Positions 1-8,336 are shown, numbered from the stretch's first letter. The stretch: 38,259 nt of DNA from an uncultured Alphaproteobacteria bacterium (GCA_937126915.1 CAKZLM010000142.1:1-38259), one strand, 5' to 3'. The notes: generated by a model not told the origin, from the sequence alone. Numbers and translations: made by a program.

Positions 1-291
1 GTGGTTCTTTATAATGGCTCAAAAAAACCTTTAACAACGATTGAAAGAGAAATCATTTCATTGATGAAAAAGTACTCAGTTTTAGTGGTTTCTTCCCACG
101 AGAGTAACGTTTTCATAACGACAAATATTACAAAACGGTCACGGGACTTGAAAGCATTTGATGCGATTACGGATTGCTCAAGTCAAACGCCAAAAATGAA
201 AGGTGAAAAAAGGTTATTGTCTGAGGGAATATGTTTATTTCAATTTGAAGCGAGCTTCTGGGATTTATATAAAGGAGTGCCTTTTGCCTGA
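1..291 (+). CDS. Unknown protein, probably cut at the window edge
   Basis: The frame is open from base 1, where a GTG happens to sit, to the TGA at 289-291, giving at least 96 residues. The true start may lie upstream of the window. I do not recognise the family. The C-terminal half (KGEKRLLSEGICLFQFEASF) looks like folded protein, not a chance reading. The base composition is AT-rich, like the next two genes and unlike most of the window. The stop overlaps the proposed TTG start of the next gene at 284, which argues that both are expressed together by translational coupling. That it is a real gene rests on this overlap and on codon texture, so confidence is moderate. Confidence 0.45.
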   Translation: MVLYNGSKKPLTTIEREIISLMKKYSVLVVSSHESNVFITTNITKRSRDLKAFDAITDCSSQTPKMKGEKRLLSEGICLFQFEASFWDLYKGVPFA

Positions 292-799
292 GGTCCAAAA
301 GTTAAAGTTGATGGATTTTGTGACGTTAAGAAATATCTTTGCACTGGTTATTTGGTTTTTCTTATTTAATGGTCATCAATCTGATAAGGAATGGATTGAG
401 CAGTTTGATTACGAGCAAATGGAAAAAATTAATCAAATTGTCGGATCACATCAGCAGGATATTAAATATTATATGGATGAAGATGTCGCTTCCTTATCAG
501 AGAATGGAAAAAACTTGTTTAAGCATTTAGATCTCGCGGGTCTTGATTTTGGGCCGATTTCATATTTCCATGATAGAAATGAATATCAATATATTCTTGA
601 TAGCTGGGGCTTGTCTATTTCTGGTGGCTATTACGCTTATTATTATAGCGAAAATGAGCAAAATTATTGTGATGTTTTTACGCTCGATATCAGGCAGTTC
701 GAGATATTCCTTAGAAGCTTTAACAGTTATTTGGGGCCAACATATATTTGTACCACACTTAAAGATAATTGGTATTTGCACTATCATGTCGATGATTGA
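284..799 (+). CDS. Unknown protein with an N-terminal hydrophobic segment
   Basis: About 171 residues if translation starts at TTG 284. I chose this start because AAAGGAG at 271-277 lies 6 bases upstream, a near-ideal Shine-Dalgarno site; the frame also has a GTG at 203 and an ATG at 311 without such a site. A short hydrophobic stretch (FALVIWFFLF) near residue 20 could be a signal anchor or uncleaved signal peptide, so an exported or membrane-attached product is likely. The rest is acidic and rich in aromatic residues, with a Tyr cluster (GGYYAYYY). No family is recognised. It overlaps the upstream gene by 8 bases and is followed 34 bases later by another exported unknown, so the three may form an operon. 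Confidence 0.55.
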   Translation: MPEVQKLKLMDFVTLRNIFALVIWFFLFNGHQSDKEWIEQFDYEQMEKINQIVGSHQQDIKYYMDEDVASLSENGKNLFKHLDLAGLDFGPISYFHDRNEYQYILDSWGLSISGGYYAYYYSENEQNYCDVFTLDIRQFEIFLRSFNSYLGPTYICTTLKDNWYLHYHVDD

Positions 800-833
800 T
801 AATCATGTTGGCTTTATCTTTGAGGATTAACAA

Positions 834-1535
834 ATGAGAGATATAATACCGACTATTTTCAGAACGACTTTTTTACTCACTTTATGGTTTGGGGGGTTGT
901 CTAGTGCAATTGCTGATACCAAGCGGCAAACTTTATCGTTACCTGAAATAAATCAAATTTTGTCAACTAATATTGGCATGACAGTTACTGATCATTCCCA
1001 AGCCAAAGGCTATAAAGCAACCACAGCACAAGAAGAATATTTTCAAATTAAATACCATACACAGCCATATCAAGCTGAAAATGATCTTTGTAGGCGTGAA
1101 TACTATCTTTTGAGGGTAGACATTGTGGATAATAAAAAGTCAGCCTTCCATTTCTTAGAAAGCTATGCATATCAAGTAGGTGGCTGCCACTCAAATAGAC
1201 AATGGATTTTTGGTGATGCCAATTACATCAGTAATGGTGCATTTTTAGAATTGCATGATGCCATTCAAAGCTGGTTTTATGAGCTTAAATCGTCCTCATC
1301 TGTCACAAATCCTATTTTAAGAGACTTAATCTCAAATTGGTCATTAGAGCATTTTAAGGCCATTCGATTTAAAGCTGATGATAAAACAAAGATAAAAGTT
1401 TTCTTTCAAAAGCCTAGTGAAAATGACCCAACTTATCAAAGCCTTGTTGAGGTGCTTTTTAAAATTGATGATGACTTGTCAATTTCACCAATCAGCTATC
1501 ATAAAGAAGACGTGCATTTTCGAACCTTAAAATAA
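834..1535 (+). CDS. Unknown exported protein
   Basis: 233 residues from ATG 834, with a GAGG-type Shine-Dalgarno site shortly upstream. The first 27 residues form a signal peptide: a basic start, a hydrophobic core (TTFLLTLWFGG) and a likely cut after SSAIA. The mature part is soluble with two Cys residues (near ENDLCRREYY and VGGCHSNRQW) that could form a disulfide, and an internal run of Ser. I do not recognise the family. It is AT-rich like the two genes before it and lies 34 bases after the second, so it probably belongs to the same transcription unit. No clear terminator follows in 1536-1680. Confidence 0.6.
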   Translation: MRDIIPTIFRTTFLLTLWFGGLSSAIADTKRQTLSLPEINQILSTNIGMTVTDHSQAKGYKATTAQEEYFQIKYHTQPYQAENDLCRREYYLLRVDIVDNKKSAFHFLESYAYQVGGCHSNRQWIFGDANYISNGAFLELHDAIQSWFYELKSSSSVTNPILRDLISNWSLEHFKAIRFKADDKTKIKVFFQKPSENDPTYQSLVEVLFKIDDDLSISPISYHKEDVHFRTLK

Positions 1536-1933
1536 ACAGAAGTGTTTGTGTTGTTTAAAATCAAGATTACTCATTTTCACCTCTGATCTTAGTTCCAAAA
1601 ATTGAGTTCTGTTAACTGGATTTTCTTTGTTTGCTTGGTTCGATTATTGGATAAAATCCAAAAGGAGTTTGATTTAACCTTAACTTGGACAACCTCATTA
1701 AAAGCGACAGTCATAGGTTTTGCGTCGTAAAATTCTGTGAGCAGTCACTATTAATAGCGAGCATTGTGCGAAGCGTACCGAGCGACTGCGAGGCCGCAAC
1801 GTTAGTGAGGTTAAGCCTAAGTGGCGTTCTAACGACATATTCAATAATACTGCTCAAATCGTCTCCCACACACGGCCCGAAGATTGCATGGGGTTTTGGT
1901 GTGATATGGCAACTTCATTTTTTGGCAATGATT

Positions 1934-1942
1934 TGCTATGAT
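1934..1942 (+). promoter_or_regulatory. Candidate extended -10 promoter element
   Basis: TTGCTATGAT contains TGC followed by TATGAT, a good extended -10 element, ending 27 bases before the chosen ATG at 1970. The -35 region is weak, which is common for extended -10 promoters. Similar TTGCTA-type elements precede the genes at 10840 and 28957. Confidence 0.4.
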
Positions 1943-1969
1943 GGTGCCTTAATGAATAGGAGATGGATG

Positions 1970-2392
1970 ATGAGTTTGGTTAAAAGATTGATGGCTTTTG
2001 GTGCTGTATTCCTTATGGCTTTTGCTGTCGTGGGGCTGTTGTGGGTAAATTCCGCTGTGGCGCAACAAGTTTTAAAAGAGCCGTTTCCCATTCAAACGCA
2101 AGCAACCTTTGCCTGTACTCAAGCCAATGAAGGCCAGCTTTCATGCCAAGTGGGCACCCAGTGCGAATGTAAATATTATAAAACCACCCGCGAGCGTGAA
2201 GCCCATTTTAAATGGGATTGCGGGATTAAGCGTCCATCTTGCCCAATGGTTTATCATGTCATCCCCGGCGCACAGCAATTACCGCCGGGCTTTACCATTG
2301 GTCGTTTGCCGGGCACCAACGGTGCGGCAGGCAAAACCCTTGACCAACGCCAGCGTAACAATGGCAATAACGGAAATGGCAACGGCGGTTAA
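1970..2392 (+). CDS. Small Cys-rich exported protein of unknown function
   Basis: 140 residues from ATG 1970, chosen because AGGAG (1958-1962) lies 7 bases upstream and the product then begins with a signal peptide (AFGAVFLMAFAVVGLLWV, likely cut after NSAVA). The frame is open back to 1685, but that part encodes no plausible protein. The mature chain carries six Cys within about 50 residues, in the context FACTQ, LSCQ, CEC, DCG and SCP, suggesting a disulfide-bonded domain in the periplasm or outside the cell. The C-terminus is a low-complexity Asn/Gly tail (NNGNNGNGNGG). No homologous family is recognised. It is followed by a 216-bp gap and the large Asp-box protein on the same strand, with no clear terminator between. 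Confidence 0.65.
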   Translation: MSLVKRLMAFGAVFLMAFAVVGLLWVNSAVAQQVLKEPFPIQTQATFACTQANEGQLSCQVGTQCECKYYKTTREREAHFKWDCGIKRPSCPMVYHVIPGAQQLPPGFTIGRLPGTNGAAGKTLDQRQRNNGNNGNGNGG

Positions 2393-2535
2393 TTTAGGGC
2401 TAATTCCGAGATCTAATTTGTTGGTCAATTCGTGAACGACCAAGAGGGTGGCAGTTATAGATTTAATCTCCGCCCCCCCTCATTGAAGTCTTATGATCTT
2501 TTCTGACATTCTTATCCCCAAGTACTGCTTTGGCA

Positions 2536-2565
2536 TTGACTTGCCCGTTGTTGGGTGTGCATAGT
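2536..2565 (+). promoter_or_regulatory. Candidate promoter of the Asp-box protein gene
   Basis: TTGACT at 2536-2541 and CATAGT at 2560-2565 are separated by 18 bases. The -35 is close to consensus and the -10 matches at 4 of 6 positions. The ATG is 44 bases downstream. Confidence 0.35.
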
Positions 2566-2608
2566 CGCTGAAATAAGATTTTAGCAAAAAATATTGCGAG
2601 GGGGTTCC

Positions 2609-5600
2609 ATGAAAATATCATCATTAGCATTGGCCGTTGGCCTTGGGTTGAGCGCTGTTGCCTTGCCTGCATCCTTTCAACCCGTTATGGCAAAGGACAT
2701 TGTTGATCCAGCCCTTTATAAGGCGATGAATTGGCGCTTTGTAGGGCCATATCGCGGTGGTCGTGCGGTCACAGCTGTGGGTGTTAAAGGCGACCCGATG
2801 ACCTATTATATGGGCACCACGGGCGGCGGTGTTTGGAAAACAACCAACGCTGGTATGACGTGGGATAATATTTCTGACGAGCATTTTAACGTTGGTACCA
2901 TTGGTGCCATTGCGGTGGCAGAAAGTGACCCCAATGTCCTTTATGTTGGCACGGGGGAAAGCCCTATTCGCGGTGTGACAACATCCCATGGTGATGGGGT
3001 TTATAAATCCACCGATGGCGGCAAAACGTGGACCCATATGGGGCTGAAAGACACCCGCCAAATTTCCCGCATTCATGTTGACCCGACCAACCCTGACATT
3101 GTTTATGTGGCGGCACAGGGAAATATCTGGGGCCCCAATGATGATCGCGGCATTTATAAATCAGTTGATGGTGGCAAAACATGGAAGCAAACTTTGTTCA
3201 CCAATGGTCAAAGCGGGGCGGCTGATTTGTCGATGGACCCCACTAACCCGCGTATTATGTATGCTGCCATGTGGCATCATGGTCGTAAACCTTGGTACAT
3301 GTTATCAGGCGGCGAGGGCGGTGGTATTTATAAAACCACCGACAGCGGCGAGACATGGCAAAAGCTGGGCGGTGGCTTACCGGGCTTAGTCGGTAAAATT
3401 GGCGTAAAGGTATCACCGTCCAACCCAGACATTGTTTATGCCGTGGTTGAAGCAGAAGAAGGCAAGGGCGGTATTTATCGCTCAAACAATGGCGGGCGCA
3501 CATGGTCGCACGTTAACAAACAGCGTATCATTCAAGCGCGCGCGTGGTATTACAACCATATTAGCGTTGACCCCAACGATGAAAACACCCTTTATATTTT
3601 AAACGCGCCTATTTTAAAATCCATTGATGGCGGTAAAACCTTTGTTAATATGGCAAAAGATGGCATGGCCCCACCGCACGGTGACCACCATGATCAATGG
3701 ATCAACCCTGACAACAGCCTGAATATGATCAACGCCAATGATGGTGGCGGGTCTATCACGTTTGATGGTGGCAAAACATGGTCGCCAAATACCAACCAAC
3801 CCACTGCACAGTTTTATCGGGTGATCACAGATAATCAATTCCCATATCGCATTTATGGGGGGCAGCAGGATAACTCAACGGTGTCTATTGCCTCTGAAAC
3901 CTTTGATGGTGGCATTGGGCGCGAAGATTTCTTCCCTGTGGGCGGCGGTGAAAGTGCGCATATTGCCTTTGATGAGAACAATCCTGAGCTAATTTATGCA
4001 ACCACCATTAACGGCACCTTGACCGAATATAACAGCAAAACGCAGGAAATGCGCCCAATTAAGCCTTATCCTGAATATGTTTTCGGTCGTAACCCGAAAG
4101 ATCATAAATATCGCACCAACTGGAACGCGCCAGTGATCACATCACCGCATGACCCAAGCGTTATTTATTATGGCACGCACAAATTGCTAAAAAGCATGGA
4201 TCGTGGCGTAACATGGGCAGAAATTAGTGGTGACTTAACCCGTAATGATAAAGCCAAACAAGGCCAAAACGGTGGCCCTTTGACCAACGAACAAGCAGGG
4301 GCTGAGTTTTATAATACCATTTTCTATATCGTTGAAAGTCAACATGAGAAGGGCACCATTTGGATCGGATCAGATGATGGTTTGGTTCACATCACCCGCG
4401 ATGAAGGCGGTAGTTGGGATAATGTTACTCCTAAGGGCCTGAAAGAAACCCAGATTAACGCCATTGAGGTGTCACCCCATAACCCTGCCAAGGCCTATTT
4501 GGCTGTAACGGGTTATAAAATGAATGACTTCAAGCCCTATATTTATGTCACCGAAAATTACGGCCGTACCTGGAAACGCTTGGATAAGGGCCTGCCAGAA
4601 GACACCTTCGTGCGTGTGGTGCGTGAAGACCCCGTTCGTGAAGGCCTTTTATATGCAGGCACTGAGGCGGGCATGTTTGTGTCATTTGATGCGGGTAAAA
4701 ACTGGCAAAGTTTAGAGCAAAACTTGCCACCCGTTCCCATTACAGACCTAACCATTCGACAAGGTGACTTGGTTGCCGCTACTCAAGGTCGTGGTTTTTG
4801 GGTGATGGATAACTTGTCACCGCTACGTCAAATTCAGGTGGGTGACAGTAAAGAGGACCTTAAACTTTATCAGCCCATAGACACCGCCCAAGTAGCAGGT
4901 GGCGGCGGTGGCGGTGAATTTAATGGTCGCAATCCAACCCGTGGTTTGGAAATTTTCTATTATTTGGATGAAGATTTATCTAGCCCGCTCAGCATTGAGA
5001 TTTTAAATGCCGATGATCAAGTGGTGCGCACTTATTCAAGTGAGGAGCGCGAAATTGACCGCTGTATTTTAAGCAATATGGATCAACGCTCGCCGTTTAG
5101 CCTAAGCTATCCATCTACCAAAAAAGGCCTAAACCGCTGGGTATGGAACTTTGGTCGTAATGAATTAAATTGTGTGTTTGATATCACCATGTTCCATGGT
5201 TTTGGTGGGGCGCGGGTTCAACCAGGTGATTATAAAGTGCGGGTTAGCTTTGGCGATGAAAGCCAAATCCAAAGCTTTAGCGTGCTGCCCGATCCACGCA
5301 GCAGTGCCACGCCTGATCAATATGCCGCCCTTGAAGCGCGCATTGTTGAGGTCACAGATCTGATGAATGAGCTGTTAGATGGCATTGGTTCTATGCGTGA
5401 CGCGCGTGAACAGGTAAAAGCCTTGATTAAAGCCCAAAGCGATGATGAGGTCATTGCGGCGGCAAATGCAGCGGTTAGTGCCATTGATGCGTGGGAGCAA
5501 TCTGTGCGTCAAGTGAAGTATGAAACTTTCGAGGATGACTTAACCTGGCCAAACTTGCTTGATGTGCAAATCAAGCACTTGTTGGATAGTATCGCCCGTG

Positions 5601-5761
5601 CTGGTGTGCCCGTAACCCGCGGCGCGCTTGATCGCTTGGCTGACCTGAAAGGGCAATGGGCAGATCGCAAAGCCGCCATGAATGCGGTTAAGGGTGGTGA
5701 AATAGCCGCCTTGAACCAATTGATGGCAACAAAAGGCATTGCCCACGTGCCTGTGCGTTAA
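2609..5761 (+). CDS. Exported beta-propeller protein with Asp-box repeats (VPS10/sialidase-like glycosyl hydrolase family)
   Basis: 1050 residues from ATG 2609, preceded by a GAGGGGG Shine-Dalgarno site. An upstream in-frame TTG (2594) is ignored because it lies before that site. A signal peptide (SLALAVGLGLSAVALPA) is cut near PVMA. The chain carries about ten Asp-box motifs of the form S/T-x-D-x-G-x-T-W, among them KSTDGGKTW, KSVDGGKTW, KTTDSGETW, RSNNGGRTW and VTENYGRTW. Each marks a hairpin in a beta-propeller blade, so residues 30-700 are probably two propellers. The C-terminal third has a Gly-rich linker, a beta domain and a helical end. Proteins of this build are usually annotated as VPS10-domain or glycosyl hydrolases; the substrate is unknown. 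Export and the neighbouring peptidases suggest extracellular polymer binding or breakdown, which is inference. Confidence 0.85.
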   Translation: MKISSLALAVGLGLSAVALPASFQPVMAKDIVDPALYKAMNWRFVGPYRGGRAVTAVGVKGDPMTYYMGTTGGGVWKTTNAGMTWDNISDEHFNVGTIGAIAVAESDPNVLYVGTGESPIRGVTTSHGDGVYKSTDGGKTWTHMGLKDTRQISRIHVDPTNPDIVYVAAQGNIWGPNDDRGIYKSVDGGKTWKQTLFTNGQSGAADLSMDPTNPRIMYAAMWHHGRKPWYMLSGGEGGGIYKTTDSGETWQKLGGGLPGLVGKIGVKVSPSNPDIVYAVVEAEEGKGGIYRSNNGGRTWSHVNKQRIIQARAWYYNHISVDPNDENTLYILNAPILKSIDGGKTFVNMAKDGMAPPHGDHHDQWINPDNSLNMINANDGGGSITFDGGKTWSPNTNQPTAQFYRVITDNQFPYRIYGGQQDNSTVSIASETFDGGIGREDFFPVGGGESAHIAFDENNPELIYATTINGTLTEYNSKTQEMRPIKPYPEYVFGRNPKDHKYRTNWNAPVITSPHDPSVIYYGTHKLLKSMDRGVTWAEISGDLTRNDKAKQGQNGGPLTNEQAGAEFYNTIFYIVESQHEKGTIWIGSDDGLVHITRDEGGSWDNVTPKGLKETQINAIEVSPHNPAKAYLAVTGYKMNDFKPYIYVTENYGRTWKRLDKGLPEDTFVRVVREDPVREGLLYAGTEAGMFVSFDAGKNWQSLEQNLPPVPITDLTIRQGDLVAATQGRGFWVMDNLSPLRQIQVGDSKEDLKLYQPIDTAQVAGGGGGGEFNGRNPTRGLEIFYYLDEDLSSPLSIEILNADDQVVRTYSSEEREIDRCILSNMDQRSPFSLSYPSTKKGLNRWVWNFGRNELNCVFDITMFHGFGGARVQPGDYKVRVSFGDESQIQSFSVLPDPRSSATPDQYAALEARIVEVTDLMNELLDGIGSMRDAREQVKALIKAQSDDEVIAAANAAVSAIDAWEQSVRQVKYETFEDDLTWPNLLDVQIKHLLDSIARAGVPVTRGALDRLADLKGQWADRKAAMNAVKGGEIAALNQLMATKGIAHVPVR

Positions 5762-5785
5762 GGTGCTGAAAAATAAAGAGAAAAA

Positions 5786-5810
5786 GGCGGGGTTTTGCCC
5801 CGCTTTTTTT
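5786..5810 (+). terminator. Intrinsic terminator after the Asp-box protein gene
   Basis: GCGGGG (5787-5792) and CCCCGC (5798-5803) form a GC-rich stem with loop TTTTG, followed by seven T. Confidence 0.9.
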
Positions 5811-5858
5811 GTGTCTGATAAAAAGATAAAAAAAACGCATAAATCATGCAAAAACCAC

Positions 5859-5887
5859 TTGCACTTAGTTTGGGATTTTATTATGTT
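5859..5887 (+). promoter_or_regulatory. Candidate promoter of tRNA-Thr
   Basis: TTGCAC at 5859-5864 and TATGTT at 5882-5887 are 17 bases apart. A start near 5894 would leave a leader of about 35 bases before the tRNA, removed by processing. Confidence 0.4.
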
Positions 5888-5928
5888 CCGCTTCGTTCAG
5901 GGCTCAGCCTAGAATCATTTTGGAATAT

Positions 5929-6004
<76 letters not shown>

Positions 6005-6033
6005 TTCCTCCTTTAGTTAAATAGACATGTATG

Positions 6034-6064
6034 TGGTAGAAACCTTGGTTTTCTGCCTTTTTTT
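6034..6064 (+). terminator. Terminator after tRNA-Thr
   Basis: GGTAGAAACC pairs with GGTTTTCTGCC and is followed by a run of T (6058-6064). It lies on the island side of the attachment site. Confidence 0.6.
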
Positions 6065-6167
6065 ATGTTTGAAAGAAATGCGTCATTAAAATGACCTAAG
6101 GCGTCTTCAATGGTGCCCTTCAGATACTGTCCTTTTAATTTGTGAGTTGAGGCGATTGTTTGGGGGC

Positions 6168-6251
6168 ATGGCGATGAAAGAAATTGATCTTAGATGGACC
6201 GTGGGTGCCGCTGACAAGAAAGGCGATGAGCTGCTGATCTGGAATAAATGA
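6168..6251 (+). CDS. Possible 27-residue small protein
   Basis: ATG 6168 (or ATG 6174) opens a frame of 27 (or 25) codons ending at TGA 6249-6251. The product (ending GDELLIWNK) is charged and has no signal peptide. GGGGG at 6161-6165 could serve as a ribosome site for the second ATG. It is the only sizeable plus-strand frame before a strong plus-strand terminator at 6285-6323, which implies that something is transcribed rightward here. It could equally be the end of a lost gene or a small RNA. No family is recognised. Confidence 0.25.
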   Translation: MAMKEIDLRWTVGAADKKGDELLIWNK

Positions 6252-6284
6252 TCGCAAAAATGATATAAAATATATCAGTTAGGA

Positions 6285-6323
6285 AAGGCTGCACCTGGGC
6301 GAACCAAGTGCGGCCTTTTTTTT
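6285..6323 (+). terminator. Plus-strand intrinsic terminator inside the island
   Basis: AAGGCTGCAC (6285-6294) pairs with GTGCGGCCTT (6308-6317) around a 13-base loop and runs into eight T. In the minus direction the T tract is poor, so its main use is for rightward transcripts. Confidence 0.75.
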
Positions 6324-6324
6324 G

Positions 6325-6987
6325 TTAGGCATATTTAGTAGTAAACGATCTACCAGAGCTTTTGATCCAAGCTAAAAACTCAGCACCGGTATCGGTTAGA
6401 ATGAGAGTTTGCCCATCTTGATTGATTAGATTTGTATTAAGTAAATAGGATAGCCAGGTATTAAACTGGAGATTTTGGTAAAGGGTGGGGTTTAAGCCTA
6501 TCCCCATATTATAGGATGAAATTGCTTCATGTTCAGAGATTCTATGTTGATCAGCATCAGTTAATCTGAGCAATAAATTTATTTGGCTACTATATATAGC
6601 ACCATAAATTTCGAGGAAATTATTGTGAAGAGTCTGTATTGTTAACTCAGTAATGAGCCTATTGATCTTATCACTATCGTTAGCTACATTTGATAGGCTT
6701 TGGTTTAAAATATCTGCATACTGTTTATAAGTGCCTTTAAGCTGATCTAAGTTGTATTCTTTTTTGTGTGAATTGTCTTTAGCTAGTTCAACCTTGGTTA
6801 CATTAAGTGCGGGTGGTGGTGGTGCTTGGAATTTTAACTCTGCGTTTGAAAGTTTAAGATATTCAATTTTGTCTATTATTAACTTAACCAATGGTTTGAG
6901 TAAGATTAATGAAACAATAACTGTTACAGGCCAAATCAATATATCAGAAAGCTCTAATATCTTTTGTATCCACAGATAAAGTGTCAT
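6325..6987 (-). CDS. Membrane-anchored protein of unknown function, third gene of the island cassette
   Basis: 220 residues from ATG 6987, with an AGGAAG Shine-Dalgarno site upstream. A single strong membrane helix lies at about residues 15-37 (ILIWPVTVIVSLILLKPLV). It is followed by a Pro patch (APPPPA) that may act as a hinge, then a soluble helical domain. The last 60 residues, with the strand-like TLILTDTGAEFLAWI, resemble a winged-helix end as seen in effector or sensor domains. The family is not recognised. It is co-directional with, and 29 bases after, the Abi_alpha-like gene, so the two are almost certainly co-transcribed. A membrane-tethered partner beside an Abi-type protein suggests a sensor or effector role in an abortive-infection system; this is inference from context. 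Confidence 0.65.
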   Translation of the reverse strand: MTLYLWIQKILELSDILIWPVTVIVSLILLKPLVKLIIDKIEYLKLSNAELKFQAPPPPALNVTKVELAKDNSHKKEYNLDQLKGTYKQYADILNQSLSNVANDSDKINRLITELTIQTLHNNFLEIYGAIYSSQINLLLRLTDADQHRISEHEAISSYNMGIGLNPTLYQNLQFNTWLSYLLNTNLINQDGQTLILTDTGAEFLAWIKSSGRSFTTKYA

Positions 6988-7016
6988 TTTTTTCTTCCTA
7001 AAAAATTGTCTTTTGA

Positions 7017-7766
7017 TTAAGTGAATTCGTTAGAATTGATAAATGTTGCCCTTAAAAGGGAAATGCCGAACGCTGTTAATAGATATTCCTCACGTTTAAT
7101 CATATCGTATATAGCCTCAACAGTTTTCTCTAGATGAATTTCACCTGTAACTTTCTTAATAATTGACAGTCGCTCTAAATTTAGAAATGACAAGTCTACA
7201 TCTTTATTTGAAAGCTCAATATTTTTGAATTTTCGAACTAAATGGGTTACATGAGATCTGGTTAGTTTGAAGTGGTAAATAAAATTAAAGCGATCAGCTT
7301 TTTTAATAAACTGTAATATGGTGCTTAAGATTATCACGTCATTTGGTTGCAGTTCCTTCATGATAGAAACATGCATTGGAGTTATGTCATGCTTATAATT
7401 GGGATCCATTGCATTGGCTAATAACTGTGCCCAAAGCGAATGTAAGGTTTCATTATCTTCAAGTGTTGCATTTTCAATTAAGGGAATGGCGATTTTGGGA
7501 TGCACGCTGCGTGTTTGGTCTTCTATGCCTCTATCTTTCAGTATTTTCTTGGTTTTCTCAGATAGTTTTATAGCTTGTTCTATGCGATAAAATTTAACTC
7601 TATCAGCTATTATGCCAACGCCGTTAACTACAAGAGGCCCAAAAACTCGGCCTAAGAATTTACCAGCGTCTCCAAGACCATCAACAACCTTTCCCGTGGC
7701 CTTGGCTGCCTCTTGAACAGCTTTGGCGCCTTCAATGATTTCGTTAATCTGGCCTTCGTCGTCCAT
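7017..7766 (-). CDS. Abi_alpha / DUF4393-like protein
   Basis: 249 residues from ATG 7766, with AAAGGG 6 bases upstream. The N-terminal 50 residues are a Gly/Ala-rich amphipathic segment (GAKAVQEAAKATGKVVDGLG ending near GPLVVNGVG). A helical domain follows, containing the run LHSLWAQLLANAMDP at about residues 108-122. That element (L-W-A-x-L-L-A-N-A-x-D-P) and the preceding IPLIENATLED are what I recall of the DUF4393/Abi_alpha family, named for abortive-infection genes. The second half is alpha-helical without a catalytic motif I can name. It is the middle gene of a three-gene operon in an island. Family assignment is from memory of the motif, fairly confident; the mechanism is unknown to me. 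Confidence 0.7.
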   Translation of the reverse strand: MDDEGQINEIIEGAKAVQEAAKATGKVVDGLGDAGKFLGRVFGPLVVNGVGIIADRVKFYRIEQAIKLSEKTKKILKDRGIEDQTRSVHPKIAIPLIENATLEDNETLHSLWAQLLANAMDPNYKHDITPMHVSIMKELQPNDVIILSTILQFIKKADRFNFIYHFKLTRSHVTHLVRKFKNIELSNKDVDLSFLNLERLSIIKKVTGEIHLEKTVEAIYDMIKREEYLLTAFGISLLRATFINSNEFT

Positions 7767-7776
7767 CTAGTGCCCT

Positions 7777-7995
7777 TTATTCGCCAAGAATAGCAATCGT
7801 CGTATGATAGATGTTTCCATTATTATCGTGTGTAGTTTGGGTACCAACATGAAAGAGCGTAAAGTCATGTTGCTGGATCATATGATTTATGCCAGCAGAA
7901 ACATCTTCTTCAAATCGAAAGTCGCCGCATACACTACAGTTGTGATGTGTATCCGAGCTAATTCTTATGGTGTTCTTAGTGTCTGACAGTTCCAT
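7777..7995 (-). CDS. Zinc-finger-like microprotein, first gene of the island cassette
   Basis: 72 residues from the ATG at 7993-7995. Residues 20-43 hold C-x2-C-x14-H-x4-H (CSVC, then NHMIQQH), which fits a small C2H2-type zinc site. The rest is a short beta-rich tail (FTLFHVGTQTTH, then IYHTTIAILGE). The stop lies 10 bases before the start of the Abi_alpha-like gene, so the two are translated from one message. It could be a DNA- or nucleic-acid-binding regulator of the cassette, or a sensor subunit. I do not recognise a named family. The conserved-looking short protein, its tight spacing and a clean zinc motif make it unlikely to be a chance frame. Confidence 0.65.
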   Translation of the reverse strand: MELSDTKNTIRISSDTHHNCSVCGDFRFEEDVSAGINHMIQQHDFTLFHVGTQTTHDNNGNIYHTTIAILGE

Positions 7996-8254
7996 ATAAC
8001 CTCTCCTAATTTATAGTATTACGCGAATGATTACAGCTTTAAGGCGACTGGTCAACTGTTTTGGCTATGAAAGATGGATTGTGATCAAGAAATTGTTGCA
8101 AGAGCCAGTCTCGATTGATCAGTGGTGCTTATAGGGCTGTAGATAAAAGCTTCGCACTTTCCCTCGCCCCGCCTTCGATCAAAATATCGGGCGATTTCTT
8201 CACTGCTTTTGATGCTCAAACACTAATTAATCACAGCAGTTGATAGCTGGTTTT

Positions 8255-8269
8255 CATTACACACGAATT
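8255..8269 (+). repeat. 15-bp direct repeat, copy 1
   Basis: CATTACACACGAATT; the second copy at 8702-8716 differs by one base. Together they flank the inverted-repeat element. They may be recombinase arm sites near the right attachment copy. Confidence 0.4.
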
Positions 8270-8336
8270 TTTCAGTTTTTTGCAGCTGTTTCTGCATGAT
8301 TCGATTAGGGGTGTTTGGCCTAAATATCATGGGGGC

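Noticed and set aside
1685-1969. Long N-terminal extension of the Cys-rich exported protein
   Set aside because: Starting at 1970 gives a proper ribosome site and a signal peptide at the N-terminus; the extension encodes no plausible domain and overlaps the promoter.
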